The translations under genes were made by a program, and so were the position numbers. Positions 36,545-46,539 of a stretch of 64,000 nt of DNA are shown piece after piece. Origin of the DNA: Rhizophagus irregularis (taxonomy: Eukaryota > Glomeromycota > Glomeromycetes > Glomerales > Glomeraceae). The notes below the pieces were generated by a model. The model was not told the origin of the DNA. It worked only from the letters and a program-made list of their open reading frames with translations, and made no database searches. The stretch covers positions 1,178,001 to 1,242,000 of the forward strand of contig NC_089450.1 in the NCBI RefSeq assembly GCF_026210795.1, given 5' to 3'. The stretch's first letter is position 1. Every line of letters starts with the position of its first letter.

Positions 36545-37611
36545 AAGAAAAATTAATACAATATCCGATATTACGACATCCAGATTGGAAGAAAGAATTT
36601 TTATTAATAACAGATGCATCAGGAAAAGGATTAGGTGCAGTATTAAGTCAAAAAGATGAAAAAGGAAAAGAAGTAGTGATAGCATACGCAAGTAGAAGTT
36701 TATTGCCAGCAGAAGAAAATTATCCGATAACAGAATTGGAATGTTTAGGAATAGTTTGGGGAATTCAACATTTTCATAAATATTTGATCGATAGAAAGTT
36801 TAAAGTAATAACAGATCACAGTGCATTGAAAGGATTAATGAATGCAAAGATACCAAAAGGAAAAAGAGCAAGATGGGTAATGGAATTACAACAATATAAT
36901 TTTGAAGTAATACATAGATCAGGAAAAGAAAACACGAACGCTGACGCGTTAAGTAGGTTATTAAAGATAGTAGAAGACCAACCAGAAATAGTAATAATTG
37001 ACGGAGTGGATGGATTAGGAAAAACAAGTATAGTACAAAATTTAATTAAAGAATGGGAAAAACAAGGATTGAAAGTAAGATTCAACACTTATAAAAGAAG
37101 GAGAAAAGATAAAGATGAATTTCACGAATCAAAGATGGAGACGGAATGGAAATTTAGAAAAGAAGTAGTGGAACAAATAAACAGAAGAATGTTAGAATAT
37201 GATGAAGATACAGATATAATAATTTTAGACAAATCACCATATTGTGAATATTATTATCAAAAGACGAAAAGTTTTGACAGAGGATTAATTACTCCACATG
37301 GAAATCACGAGATGGAAAAAGAAATATTCAGATTGAAAGAAACAATAGATAAATCAATAGCGATATTTTTAGAAAAAGATGGCAATGTATGTTGGGAAAA
37401 TTACATTGGAAGAGAAACAAAGAAAACGGAAAAATCATCATATCCAACATTAAAGAAGGATGAATATTTGGACATGGTTAAAATGTTTGAAGAAAATCAG
37501 AGTGTGTACAAAGATACCAAAAGATACAGTCGAGTAAAAGTTAAAAATGACAATAGTAGTTGGAGAAAAGTATTTAAAGAGGTGGAGAAATGGAGAAGAA
37601 CACAGAACTAA
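36541..37611 (+). CDS. pol: RNase H fused to a P-loop thymidylate/deoxynucleoside-kinase-like domain
   Basis: 356-codon ORF overlapping the end of the RT frame by 4 bp. Residues about 1-140 are Ty3/Gypsy RNase H (ITDASGKGLGAVLSQ, ITELECLGIVWGIQHFHKYL, VITDHSALKGLM, NTNADALSRL), acting on the RNA of RNA:DNA hybrids. After NADALSRL, where integrase normally follows, the same frame continues for about 210 residues. VIIDGVDGLGKTSIVQNLIK holds a perfect Walker A motif (G155-T162). IIILDKSPYCEYYYQ (about 226-240) resembles the DR(Y/S)-x-S signature of thymidylate and deoxynucleoside kinases with K for R. Length and order (P-loop, RF-rich basic segment, D-x-S motif, RLKETIDKSIAIFL strand) fit a small nucleotide kinase. 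No frame break lies inside. Substrate is unknown; a non-kinase P-loop ATPase is the main alternative. A stop at 37609-37611 separates it from integrase, which is in another frame. Confidence 0.8.
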   Translation: MKEKLIQYPILRHPDWKKEFLLITDASGKGLGAVLSQKDEKGKEVVIAYASRSLLPAEENYPITELECLGIVWGIQHFHKYLIDRKFKVITDHSALKGLMNAKIPKGKRARWVMELQQYNFEVIHRSGKENTNADALSRLLKIVEDQPEIVIIDGVDGLGKTSIVQNLIKEWEKQGLKVRFNTYKRRRKDKDEFHESKMETEWKFRKEVVEQINRRMLEYDEDTDIIILDKSPYCEYYYQKTKSFDRGLITPHGNHEMEKEIFRLKETIDKSIAIFLEKDGNVCWENYIGRETKKTEKSSYPTLKKDEYLDMVKMFEENQSVYKDTKRYSRVKVKNDNSSWRKVFKEVEKWRRTQN

Positions 37612-37672
37612 AAATACAGAACACATAACGAAAATAACGAATTTAAGAAGCAAAATCAATTAAAGAGATATT

Positions 37673-38898
37673 ATGGAAGAAGATAATTACAAGAGAATAA
37701 TTGACAATATCGAAAAGGAGAATAAATATGAATTGAAAGAGGGAATTCTATATAGAGTAAAAGGACAAAACAAATTTAGAGTAATCAGGGATTATGAATA
37801 TGAAGGATTGATGTACGTGATGCATGATAATGAATTATCAGGGACATTTTGGGATAGAAGCAACATTAGATAGAATAAAAGAAAATTATTGGTGGAAAAA
37901 TATGAAAGAAGATGTAGAAGAATATGTAAGAACGTGCTGGAATTGTCAAATGAGAGGAAAACCAAGAGGAAAGAACGAATTAACGCCAATAAAAATAAAT
38001 GAACCATTTGAGATGATTGGGATAGATATAGTTGGACCATTAAAAGAGACAGAAAAGGGAAATAAGTACATTGTAGTAGCAATGGATTATTTTACAAAAT
38101 GGCCCGAAGCCGCACCACTAAAAGAAGCTACAGCAAAAGAAGTAGTAGAATTTATTTGGAGGGACATAATTTGTAGACATGGATGTCAAAGAAAATAATT
38201 AGCGATAGAGGGCTCACTTTAACAATAAAATGATGGAAGAATTAGTAGAAAGGTGTGGAATAAACCATAGATTAAGTACACCATATAGGCCACAAACAAA
38301 TGGTCTGGTCGAAAGATTCAATAAAACTTTATGCGAAGGATTAGCCAAATTAGGAGAAGAAAATTGGGATAAACATATACCATCTGTATTATTTGCATAT
38401 AGGACAAAGAAGCAATCATCAACAAGAATTAAACCTTTTTATGCAACATACGGAAGAAGAGCAAAACTACCATTAGATAAAGACGAAAATAAAATAACAT
38501 TAACTGATAGAATAAAAATATTAATTGAAGAGCTACCGGTAATAAGAAGGAAAATAAAAGAAAATGTGAAAGAAGCTCAAGAGAAACAAAAACAACAACA
38601 TGACAAAAGAGGAATTAGAAAACCTAAATTTGAAATAGGAGAAAAAGTATTATTATATGAAGCATGGAGAGAGAAACAATGGTCTGGAAAATTACAGAGC
38701 AAATGGAAAGGACCATATTTAATTCACGAAGAATTTGGAAATGGAGCATACAAACTTAAAGAATTGGATGGAAGAATACTAAAAACACCACAAAATGGAG
38801 AATGGTTAAAGAAATTTTATGATCGAAGGGGATTTACACCAAAAATAGTAATTAAAGGAAAAGAGGTATTCGATAAGACCCGAGTTCGATTCGATTAA
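37673..38898 (+). pseudogene. Integrase, frame-broken
   Basis: Three frames together form a Ty3/Gypsy integrase. The first (37673-37873) gives the N-terminal region up to the first zinc-binding histidine (VMHDNELSG). The second (37824-38198) gives the rest of the HHCC domain (GHFGIEATLDRIKENYWW, CWNC) and the first catalytic aspartate (MIGIDIVGPL). Indels near 38190-38220 destroy the block around the second aspartate. The third (38230-38898) holds the catalytic glutamate in PQTNGLVERFNKTL, then FAYRTKKQSST and a GKWKGPY-type C-terminal domain. There is no chromodomain. It would insert the cDNA; this copy cannot be functional. Confidence 0.9.
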
Positions 38899-38960
38899 AA
38901 TTATTATAAATGAGACCCGAGTTCGATTCTTTTAAAGTTATTTGTGAGGTCACAAATAGC

Positions 38961-38971
38961 GAAGAGGGGGA
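38961..38971 (+). promoter_or_regulatory. Polypurine tract
   Basis: GAAGAGGGGGA lies three bases before the 3' LTR, the expected position for the plus-strand primer of reverse transcription. Confidence 0.75.
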
Positions 38972-38974
38972 TAA

Positions 38975-40230
38975 TGTAAACGGCCGAATATCAAGCATGA
39001 GAAGATGATAAAACGCCACCGCCAAATGTAATTATCAAGTATTAAGAACGAACAAATTAATCGTGGATTGGTGTGGATGGATAAATAATTAGCCGAAAAG
39101 GATAAACATTTAAGAAGAGTAATGATCTGCATGATGTAATATTTATTGAATGATTGACAAAGAACCAATAGGATAAATAGAGTCGATCATTTGCGGCTTA
39201 GCGATCTTTAACAATGAGAACGATAAGAAAGAATAATTATAAGCCACAAAAGATAGATTATAAGCAAAACACATAAAGTGGATTAAAAGAATATATAAAA
39301 TAATGTCGGAAAGATTGGAGAACACAAAATAATATAAAGGATAATATGAAAAGATGGCATAAAGATGGAATATAAAAGATAACATATTAAAAAGAATATA
39401 TATAAAAGATAACACAGCCACAAAAGATGAATTATATCTTTACGACATAATATTTGAAAAATTATTTAAAGAAAAGGTAGCACAGCCATAAAAGATGGGT
39501 TATAAATTATTTCTTTGCGATGTAATATTTGAATAATAGAAAAGATAACATATAAAATAATATAAAAGATAGCATATTAAAAGATAGCGTATTTAAAATA
39601 TAGATAGTATATTAGAAAGATAGTTCAAAGATAATATGTAAAGAACATAAAAGATAGTATATAGATAGAATAGAAAATAGCATAAGAATTGTATATATAG
39701 AGAACGGAATTGAAAGTAATTGTAGTTATATCATGAAGCTCAATAAAAATATAAGTTTCATTTAAATTATTTGTTAATGAAGTTTAATGTTAATTAAAGG
39801 TAATAGGTTCGCCCTAAACTTTAATTAATGTTCGCTTAATTAATTTTAATTGAATAAAATGGAAATTTCAAGATGAATTAAATATATGTTTTTGGAAAGT
39901 AATAACTCGTAGCGAGAGCTATCGAAGTTTGAAATTAAAGGTAAAAGTGGATATAATTTGGGGAAAATTTAGAGAAGTTAAATTTTATTTTATATCGTTC
40001 GACGTTTTATATTACTAACGCTATTTATGTTGTGAACCAAGAATGTTGTTGTATATTGTTTGTTGAGTTTGTTGTTTGTTAATTATGTTTTGATCACGTG
40101 TTTGTTCGTTTGATTGCTCGTTCGTTCGTTCGTTCGTTTGTTTGTTCGCTCATTCGTTCATTCGACCATGAGAATGCCCGTTCGATGTGGCAACCTTGTA
40201 AATTGATGACAGGGGGAATCGGGGATCTCA
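38975..40230 (+). repeat. 3' LTR
   Basis: Same length and TG...CA ends as the 5' LTR. It differs from it mainly in two clustered blocks (about 39708-39740 and about 40166-40230). The host Harbinger-like sequence resumes at 40231 (GGTACTATAG). Confidence 0.9.
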
Positions 40231-40283
40231 GGTACTATAGTCCGCTATATACGGTAATTATTTTATATATAATTACTATAATG

Positions 40284-40760
40284 CAATTATCTTGACTTCT
40301 AGTGATTTAAACTTTTTTTTAATTTATAGCTCTCATTTAGCTCTACAAACTACAAATCTAGCTTTAAAAAAACAAAAAAAAGTTTGTTTAAATTAAATCA
40401 CTAGAAGCCAAGATAATTGTATTTATATTATATATAATAATTATTATAATGCAATTATCTTGACTTCTAGTGATCCAATTTTAATAAACTTTTTTTTGTT
40501 TCATAGCTCTCATTTAATTCTACAAATATAGCTTTACAAAACAAAAAAAAGTTTGTTCAAATTGAATCACTAGAAGCCAAGATAATTGTATTTATAATTT
40601 ATATTATAATATAATTATTATAATGCAATTATTTTAACTTCTAGTGATCTAATTTTAATAAACTTTTTTTTAATTTATAGCACTCATTTAGCTTTAAAAG
40701 TCTAGCTTTACAAAAAAAAAAAAGTTTGTTCAAATTGAATTACTAGAAGCTAAAATAATT
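40284..40760. repeat. Array of three palindromic units
   Basis: Units at about 40284-40420, 40452-40589 and 40626-40760 each begin CAATTAT(C/T)TT(G/A)ACTTCTAG and end with the inverted CTAGAAGC(C/T)AA(G/A)ATAATT around a T-run, TAGC(T/A)CTCATTTA and an A-run. Each unit can fold into a long hairpin. They belong to the right arm of the Harbinger-like element. Confidence 0.8.
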
Positions 40761-40810
40761 ATATAATACTAATTATTATATATAATATTTAATATTTTTA
40801 AAATAGTAAT

Positions 40811-41058
40811 TCCCGTGATCACCAGACATTAAAGATAGGGCCTTTATGGCTAAGATGACCTGTTACTAAACAAAGTCTACCTACAGAGTCAAACGATCAC
40901 TCGACAGTGCACACGTGAAGTACTACCGATATGATGAGTGGTTTGTAGTTTAATTATATTAGAGTAGTTATTAGGAAATTTTACTTTGTATATATTTTTT
41001 ATTTTTTTTACTTTAATAAAACTGCAAATGCGCTGTGGAAAAAAAAAAAAAAATATTT
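40811..41058 (+). mobile_element. Short poly(A) retroposon (SINE-like), copy 1
   Basis: About 248 bp ending in CTGCAAATGCGCTGTGG plus a run of 13-14 A. Likely target duplication AATAGTAAT before (40802-40810) and after (41059-41067). TGGCTAAGATG (40846-40856) fits the Pol III A-box consensus, and AGTCAAACGA (40887-40896), about 30 nt further, is a weak B-box match. No ORF. It inserted into the right arm of the Harbinger-like element. Confidence 0.6.
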
Positions 41059-41178
41059 AATAGTAATAATTTTTTTAGCCAATCAGATTCCAATCAGGTG
41101 GGGTAAGGGTTAAGGCTACTAATTGAGAGAAATCAGCTGATTTCTGGCATGCCCCTAATTAATAATTTTTATTATAGT

Positions 41179-41898
41179 GAATTCTGTAATCACTGGATAT
41201 TGAATATAGAACCTTTATGATTAAAACAAACTATTACTAAATAAAGTTTACCTATAGAGTTAAATAATTACTTAACAGTGCACATGTGAGGTAGAGATTA
41301 GAATTGATTATCATTACTAGAATCAATTTTAAGATTGATTAATTGTTGATTAATTGTTAATTAAAATTATATTATCGTTAATACGTTGACCTATTAAAAT
41401 TTATTAAGATCAATATAAAAATTTTCTTTTTAAAAATTTTGTACAATATAACTTGAATTTCATTAGATATCAAAATTTTTTTTTTGGATTTTTGTTAATA
41501 TCACATGACAACAACCTAACTTTTTATTAACAGACTTTACAAAAATATCATAAAATGGCCGGTATTAAGAAATTAAGAAATTAACTATATGACAAATAAT
41601 ATGTAACAAATAGGTTTTCGTCAACTGAAATAAACTAATACTTGCAGAATAAATCTTATTAGCAATACTACACCACAATAAGTAAATTCAATTTTTATTT
41701 AATAATCAATTTAAAATCAATTCTTATCGATTTTGATAAATTCGATTATTATAAAATCGATTTTAATCCCTAATGTTAATATAATGAGTAGTTTGTAATT
41801 TAATTATATTAGAGTAGTTATTAGGAAATTTTATTTAGTATATATTTTCTTAATTTTTTTTTACTTTAATAAACTGCAAATGTGCTGCAGAAAAAAAA
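41179..41898 (+). mobile_element. Short poly(A) retroposon, copy 2, interrupted
   Basis: Same family as 40811-41058: both contain TTATGGCTAAGA / TTATGATTAAAA-type heads, AGTGCACA(C/T)GTGA(A/G)G, TAGAGTAGTTATTAGGAAATTTTA and CTGCAAATG(C/T)GCTG(T/C) plus poly(A). Copy 2 is split after GTGAGG by a 477-bp element with TA duplication. Further decayed 3' ends of this family lie at about 41935-42095 and 54370-54440. Confidence 0.65.
41294..41770. mobile_element. TA-flanked TIR element nested in retroposon copy 2
   Basis: 477 bp with inverted ends GAGATTAGAATTGATT and, on the other strand, GGGATTAAAATCGATT, flanked by TA (41292-41293, 41771-41772). The empty-site layout is confirmed by the uninterrupted copy at 40811-41058. 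Low-complexity interior, no ORF. Mariner/pogo-like on the basis of the TA duplication only. Confidence 0.7.
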
Positions 41899-44195
41899 AA
41901 AATAATTTTTATTATATATTTTTAAATGAATTTTATAGTTATCACCTATTGAGTTAAATGATTATTTGACAATATATATGTATAATATGTAATATAACTT
42001 AATATTAAAATAGTTTCATAGATAATTATTTTCATCAATTATTTTTATTTTTATAAAATTACAAATGCACTATAAAAGAAAAAAAAATTATATATTTTAA
42101 TTATTATTTTAAATTCTTGTTAATATTTTAAAATTTCATATATTACTTTATTATTTATTAATTTCTTTTATATTTGAAATTTTATTTCTTCTTTTACTTT
42201 TATAATATAATTTTTTTTTAAACTATTATTTTTTAAACTTTTCAAATTCTTCAATTCTCTATTTATTAATGATTTTTTTATTACTATCTTTTAAACTATA
42301 TTATAGGCAAATTTGCTTACAATTTTTTAAATTAAGATAAATAATACTATAAAAATTCTTTAATTTTAACTAAATAGTAATACAATTTTGCAGCCAAATT
42401 AATTTACATTTTGGCTATAAATTGTATAAGTTAGATATATATGTGACTGATTATTAAAATTGGATAAAAAATTAATTGCAAAAAAATAAGATTAGAATTT
42501 TTATATTTTATATAATAAAATCTAAACTTTTCTTATCATATTTTTTCTTTATTTTAAATATTTATTATAACTTTATTTTTATTATAAAAATACATTACAA
42601 TAATATAAAATCAAAATCTTACTTTTAAATATTAAAAATCATATTAATAAAAGTTCAAATTCTATATATTTTATTTAGCTGCAATTAATTATTAATAAAA
42701 TCATCAAAATTAAGTGCAAAGTATTTTAAAATTTGTGATTATCTTAAAATACAACTTTTGACCAATGGATAATTTTTGTTCTAATATACAATTAATAAAT
42801 AATAATAATTACTGCACAATTTATTAATGAATTTTATAAGATTATTTGGCAACTATGTTGCAATTTAGTTGCAGAATGAAAACATACAAAAGGAATTAAA
42901 AAGCAAGACTTAAAGAAAAAAATATTAGTATAACAATGTATTGTATATAAGAGAATTTCAATTTAGTGAGTAGAAGGTGATATATATGATCTGAAAGAAA
43001 GAAAAATTTTCAAGCATAATGAATAGTGGTCAGTTGCTTTAGAAAAAATAAGACAATATATAAATCAATTTGTTAAAAAAAGAAATAGAATAATTTGGAA
43101 GGTATATAATAATATAAATACAAATATAATACTTTCTTTTATTTAGAGGATAGTGAAAGCATTTACTAAAACTATGTGATTATAATAATCCTATATAATC
43201 TGATAGCTCTATGGGAAGATATAGGTGAATTTCATAGAATGATGGTAAAACATGGGAGCAATCTTATGAATGGGAAACCAGTTTGAAGTTTTAAACAAAT
43301 TAATTATACATATAACAGAATTTTCTGTATTTTATATAATTAATAAACTCACAAATTGCACTACCTTGCAAAAAAAAAAAATAATTACTGCACAATATAT
43401 AATTTAAACTATTTTAAAAAAAATTTATTAAAATTGCTTTATTTTTTATAAAATTAGATGAAAGCTAAATTTTTAGTAAAATTGCAAGCAAATTTGCCTG
43501 CAATTGCTTACGATTTAAGGAATTATATATTTTTTTCATTAACTTATTTATTCAGTAAATTTTACATTCTATTATTCTTTAATATTTTATTTAATTATTT
43601 CAAAAATTAGAAAAGTTTTTTGATAAAAAGCCTTAGAACAAGTTAAATTAAATATAAAAATAATTTTTATATTAAAATATTTTTACAGAATATATATAGA
43701 GATAATTGAAAAAAATATAAAAAATACTGAATTTCTCTCTCTTACTGATGCAGTTTCATAAAAAATAAGGCAGAATTTTAAACATCTTTCATATAATTTA
43801 CATTAGAATTTGCATAAAATTTATATATTAATTTTAGCCAAGAGTATTTTTAAAATTTCTTATTTCATATACCCTATTTTTAAACAATTCACAGTAATTG
43901 GATTTAAATGAATTTAGATTCATTGAATTTATTTAATAAAATGAATCCAATGGTAGTAAAATCACATTTTAGTATTAATTATTACTAAAAATGCATTTTA
44001 TTATACATTATCTTTGAGTTATTTAAGAGATATTCAGGATCCTGATAGGATTATTTAATAATAAAAAGCCAGTATATCTATAATTAGCCTATAAGAAATG
44101 ATTATTTTTGATTTTTGAAATGTTTGTAAAATTCTTAAATAATAATATTAAAATTTGTGCTTCTTTCTTTAAACAGTATATTACAGAATATGATA
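41899..44195. other. AT-rich region with decayed retroelement remnants
   Basis: No intact gene. About 42890-43380 has coding-like composition and ends in TTGCACTACCTTGC plus poly(A), which suggests the 3' end of a decayed non-LTR retrotransposon. Motifs GGCAAATTTGCTTACAAT (about 42305) and, inverted, GCAAGCAAATTTGCC (about 43483) may be ends of an old TIR element; this is weak. Confidence 0.4.
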
Positions 44196-44880
44196 CAGTC
44201 AACTCTCTTTATAGTCACACATTTGGGACAGTCCATATTTGGTGATTATAAAGAGATGTGACTATATAAAAAATTTCTTATATTTGTATATCATAATTCC
44301 GGCCAAAAATTAACATAATTTCAGCCAGAATTATACTTAAAACTTTATTGTATTGTAACTTCGCCAATATTAATCGTATAGAGATGATCTTACCGCCATT
44401 CGATTCGTCTTGATGAGATGGTTCTAATGGTATAAAATACGTCGAAATCTAATTACTAGATTAATTTCCAAAATTAAAAAAATATTAATGGTTTTTGTGT
44501 AATAACTCTGTCAATATTGATCCTAGAAAGACGATCTTACTACCATTCGATTCATCTTGATGAGACGAATCTAATGGTATAAGATACATCGAAATCCAAT
44601 CACTAGATCAATTTCTGAAATTAAAAAATATCAAATGGTTTTTAAGTAATAACTCCGTCAATATTGATCACAGAGAGATGAGCTTACCACCATTCGATTC
44701 GTCTCGATGAGGCGATTCCAACGAGCTATAAATCGTCTTTTTACAATCACTAGGTACTGAGAAGAGAAATCTAGCAAAATGTTAAATGGCGCAGTAAACG
44801 TAAATCAAGAAATATTATAATGCCGATGTTTAACATTTTGTTGAATAACTCGTCAGCCAGTGATCAGAAAAGGATAAAAC

Positions 44881-45543
44881 ACTCCTTCTTCATCCTGTCT
44901 TTGGCTCACTCGAGGATTGTTGCCTGCGCATTTAACGGCATTTTTGAATCAACACTTTCCTCTCTCTGTTATTTACAAGATTATTTCTCCCCTTCTTAAT
45001 GATTTCCAAGTCGAATTATATGGTGAAATTTGGCTGTGTCGGAATGTTCTTTTCCATGCTTGGGAGGAGTCGCAGGGTATCTCGGCTGCTTCCAAATTAC
45101 GTGGCCCATCTACAAATTCCTTCCCTAATTATACTTCTCCACAACAACTTCTAACTTTTCGCGTCGTTCTCGGGATTCCTGGATTTCTTGGATATCCTCT
45201 TCTATCAAGTCGGGGTGGATCTGGATCTCGCACTTGGATTTTCTGCGCCGCTTAACAGTTCAACCTCTTAGGATTTCTTTCTGGTAACGGACTGGATTTT
45301 TGGATGTTGGATAGTCGACTCACACCGTCTTCGGTAAAGTTGTTGGGGTGATGCGATTCTGTAATAGTTCAGTTTTTCTTTGCTTTAATTTTATTTTAGT
45401 TTAGATTTCTTTACTTGTATGAGTCGTGAAGCTACTCTTTTTATTTTTTATTAGTTTATTTTCTTATTTTTGTAATATTGTTCGATCACTTTTCGAAGTC
45501 CAAAGTCTAAATAAAAGATAAAGTCATAAGACTGTTTGCACAG
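44881..45543 (+). mobile_element. 5'-truncated LINE (non-LTR retrotransposon) 3' end
   Basis: 663 bp with a different base composition from its surroundings. An ORF (44917-45255) encodes VELYGEIWLCRNVLFHAWEESQGIS, resembling the C-terminus of LINE ORF2 proteins, followed by about 290 bp of 3' untranslated sequence ending AAATAAAAGATAAAGTCATAAGACTGTTTGCA. It is bounded by CAGAAAAGGATAAAAC on both sides (44865-44880, 45541-45556), a 16-bp target duplication, the normal result of target-primed reverse transcription. The family assignment rests on memory of similar fungal LINE tails. Confidence 0.6.
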
Positions 45544-45556
45544 AAAAGGATAAAAC

Positions 45557-46526
45557 AGGGGTTGGTCACCCTATCTTGGTGGTTAGTCACTGAGACCCTC
45601 ATTAAGCCTGAGTATGGTGAGGTCGCAGGTTCGATTCCCATGACCACGGAAATAAAAAAGCAAAATTTTACTGCGGACGGCTACAACCAATAGCGTGAAG
45701 TACAGGATTAGTGTAGTTGAATTTGCGTCATAGTGAATTAGTGTGTACGGTTAGGCCGCGCATTTCCTAAATTCGGGTATGTGTCCTTCTAACGTTCCTA
45801 TGAAGCCATTGGCATGTGCGCAGTCTTAATACGAAAGCCACTACTATACCTCTTGGGACTTCCTGTCGGAGGTGGTCATTCTACGATACCATTCAGTCGA
45901 TGGTGGCTAGATGGTCGTCCTAGATGGTAAAGCTGAGGGTGCAATGTCTTAGTGGTAGTTAGACCTTCTGTTAGGTCTTAGACCAACCAAGGTGTTCGTG
46001 CGCGAACAGGTAGCATAGGTATGGGGTTCGGATTCCCTCTCTTGGGTCCCTGGTTGGTGATCCCCGCTGGTGGTTGATACGTATAAGGGGGTGATCGGAC
46101 GAATCTGACTTACTTCCTTGTCTGAGTGGTCACTACAAAGTATACCACTTGGGGTAAACAACTGTACTATCGGTCGCTAGGTAATCGCGGGAAATGTAGT
46201 GGCGTTTGGTGAGCTTAGTACATAAAATGGTAGTATGGAAGGAAGTCTTAGATGGTTGATGTTACCTGTCGAAAGTCTCATGAAAGTAGATGCTCTCTAA
46301 AGGTCGTTAAATAAATTGAGTATCGTATCGATGCAATGGGTATAGGATGAGTAGGCGGCGTGTCACCTGCAATCGATCGGCTAAAATGGCCCAGATGGGG
46401 GATGTATAGTGGTGCTGTTACTGAGGAATTAAGTGCGGTATAATGGTTGCATTGAAGATGATAGGGACACGACCGAGATTAGTCTCATAAGAGGCAATGG
46501 GTGGTCAGCCGTAAACACTTGCAAAG
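45557..46526 (+). mobile_element. tRNA-derived SINE-like retroposon, copy 1
   Basis: 970 bp, clearly less AT-rich than the window. The head has an A-box-like GTGGTTAGTCACTGAG and, after about 45 nt, a perfect B box GGTTCGATTCC (45631-45641), with GGTCA / TGACC able to pair as an acceptor-like stem. A second tRNA-like segment lies at about 45945-46050 with GGGGTTCGGATTCCC. It ends CGTAAACACTTGCAAAG and is bounded by the AAAAGGATAAAAC repeat on both sides. No protein-coding capacity. The body is unlike any SINE I know, and the length is unusual for a SINE. Confidence 0.6.
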
Positions 46527-46539
46527 AAAAGGATAAAAC

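Larger units (their letters stand above)
28518..40230 (+). mobile_element. Ty3/Gypsy-type LTR retrotransposon with kinase domain in pol, 11.7 kb
   Basis: Two 1,256-bp LTRs (28518-29773, 38975-40230) start TGTAAAC and end ATCTCA. Internal order: leader, acidic zinc-ribbon ORF, gag with CCHC knuckle, protease, reverse transcriptase, RNase H, P-loop kinase-like domain, integrase. RT before integrase places it in Ty3/Gypsy. The copy is defective: frame breaks lie near 31600, 33412, 33790, 34440, 35372, 35490, 36492, 37850 and 38190. The bases next to the LTRs (CCCGG left, GGTAC right) do not form a target duplication, although the insertion clearly splits the Harbinger-like element. It seems fairly recent since most of the LTR length is nearly identical. 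Confidence 0.93.
28115..41155. mobile_element. PIF/Harbinger-like TIR element split by an LTR retrotransposon
   Basis: Left terminus GGGGCGTGCCAGAAATTAGC and right terminus, inverted, GGGGCATGCCAGAAATCAGC are flanked by TAA at 28112-28114 and 41156-41158, the 3-bp duplication of PIF/Harbinger elements. The two arms are 28115-28517 and 40231-41155; an LTR retrotransposon lies between them. Without that insertion and without the poly(A) retroposon at 40811-41058 the element is about 1.1 kb. It is built from palindromic units: one in the left arm and three in the right. No transposase is present. Confidence 0.75.

Noticed and set aside
31076-38082. Many minus-strand ORFs of 60-207 codons opposite the retrotransposon
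   Set aside because: They mirror the A-rich coding strand (leucine/serine/phenylalanine-rich translations) and carry no motif.
45557-45660. A functional tRNA gene
   Set aside because: The B box is perfect but the A-box region and stems do not give a complete cloverleaf by eye, and the segment is repeated as the head of a longer retroposon.
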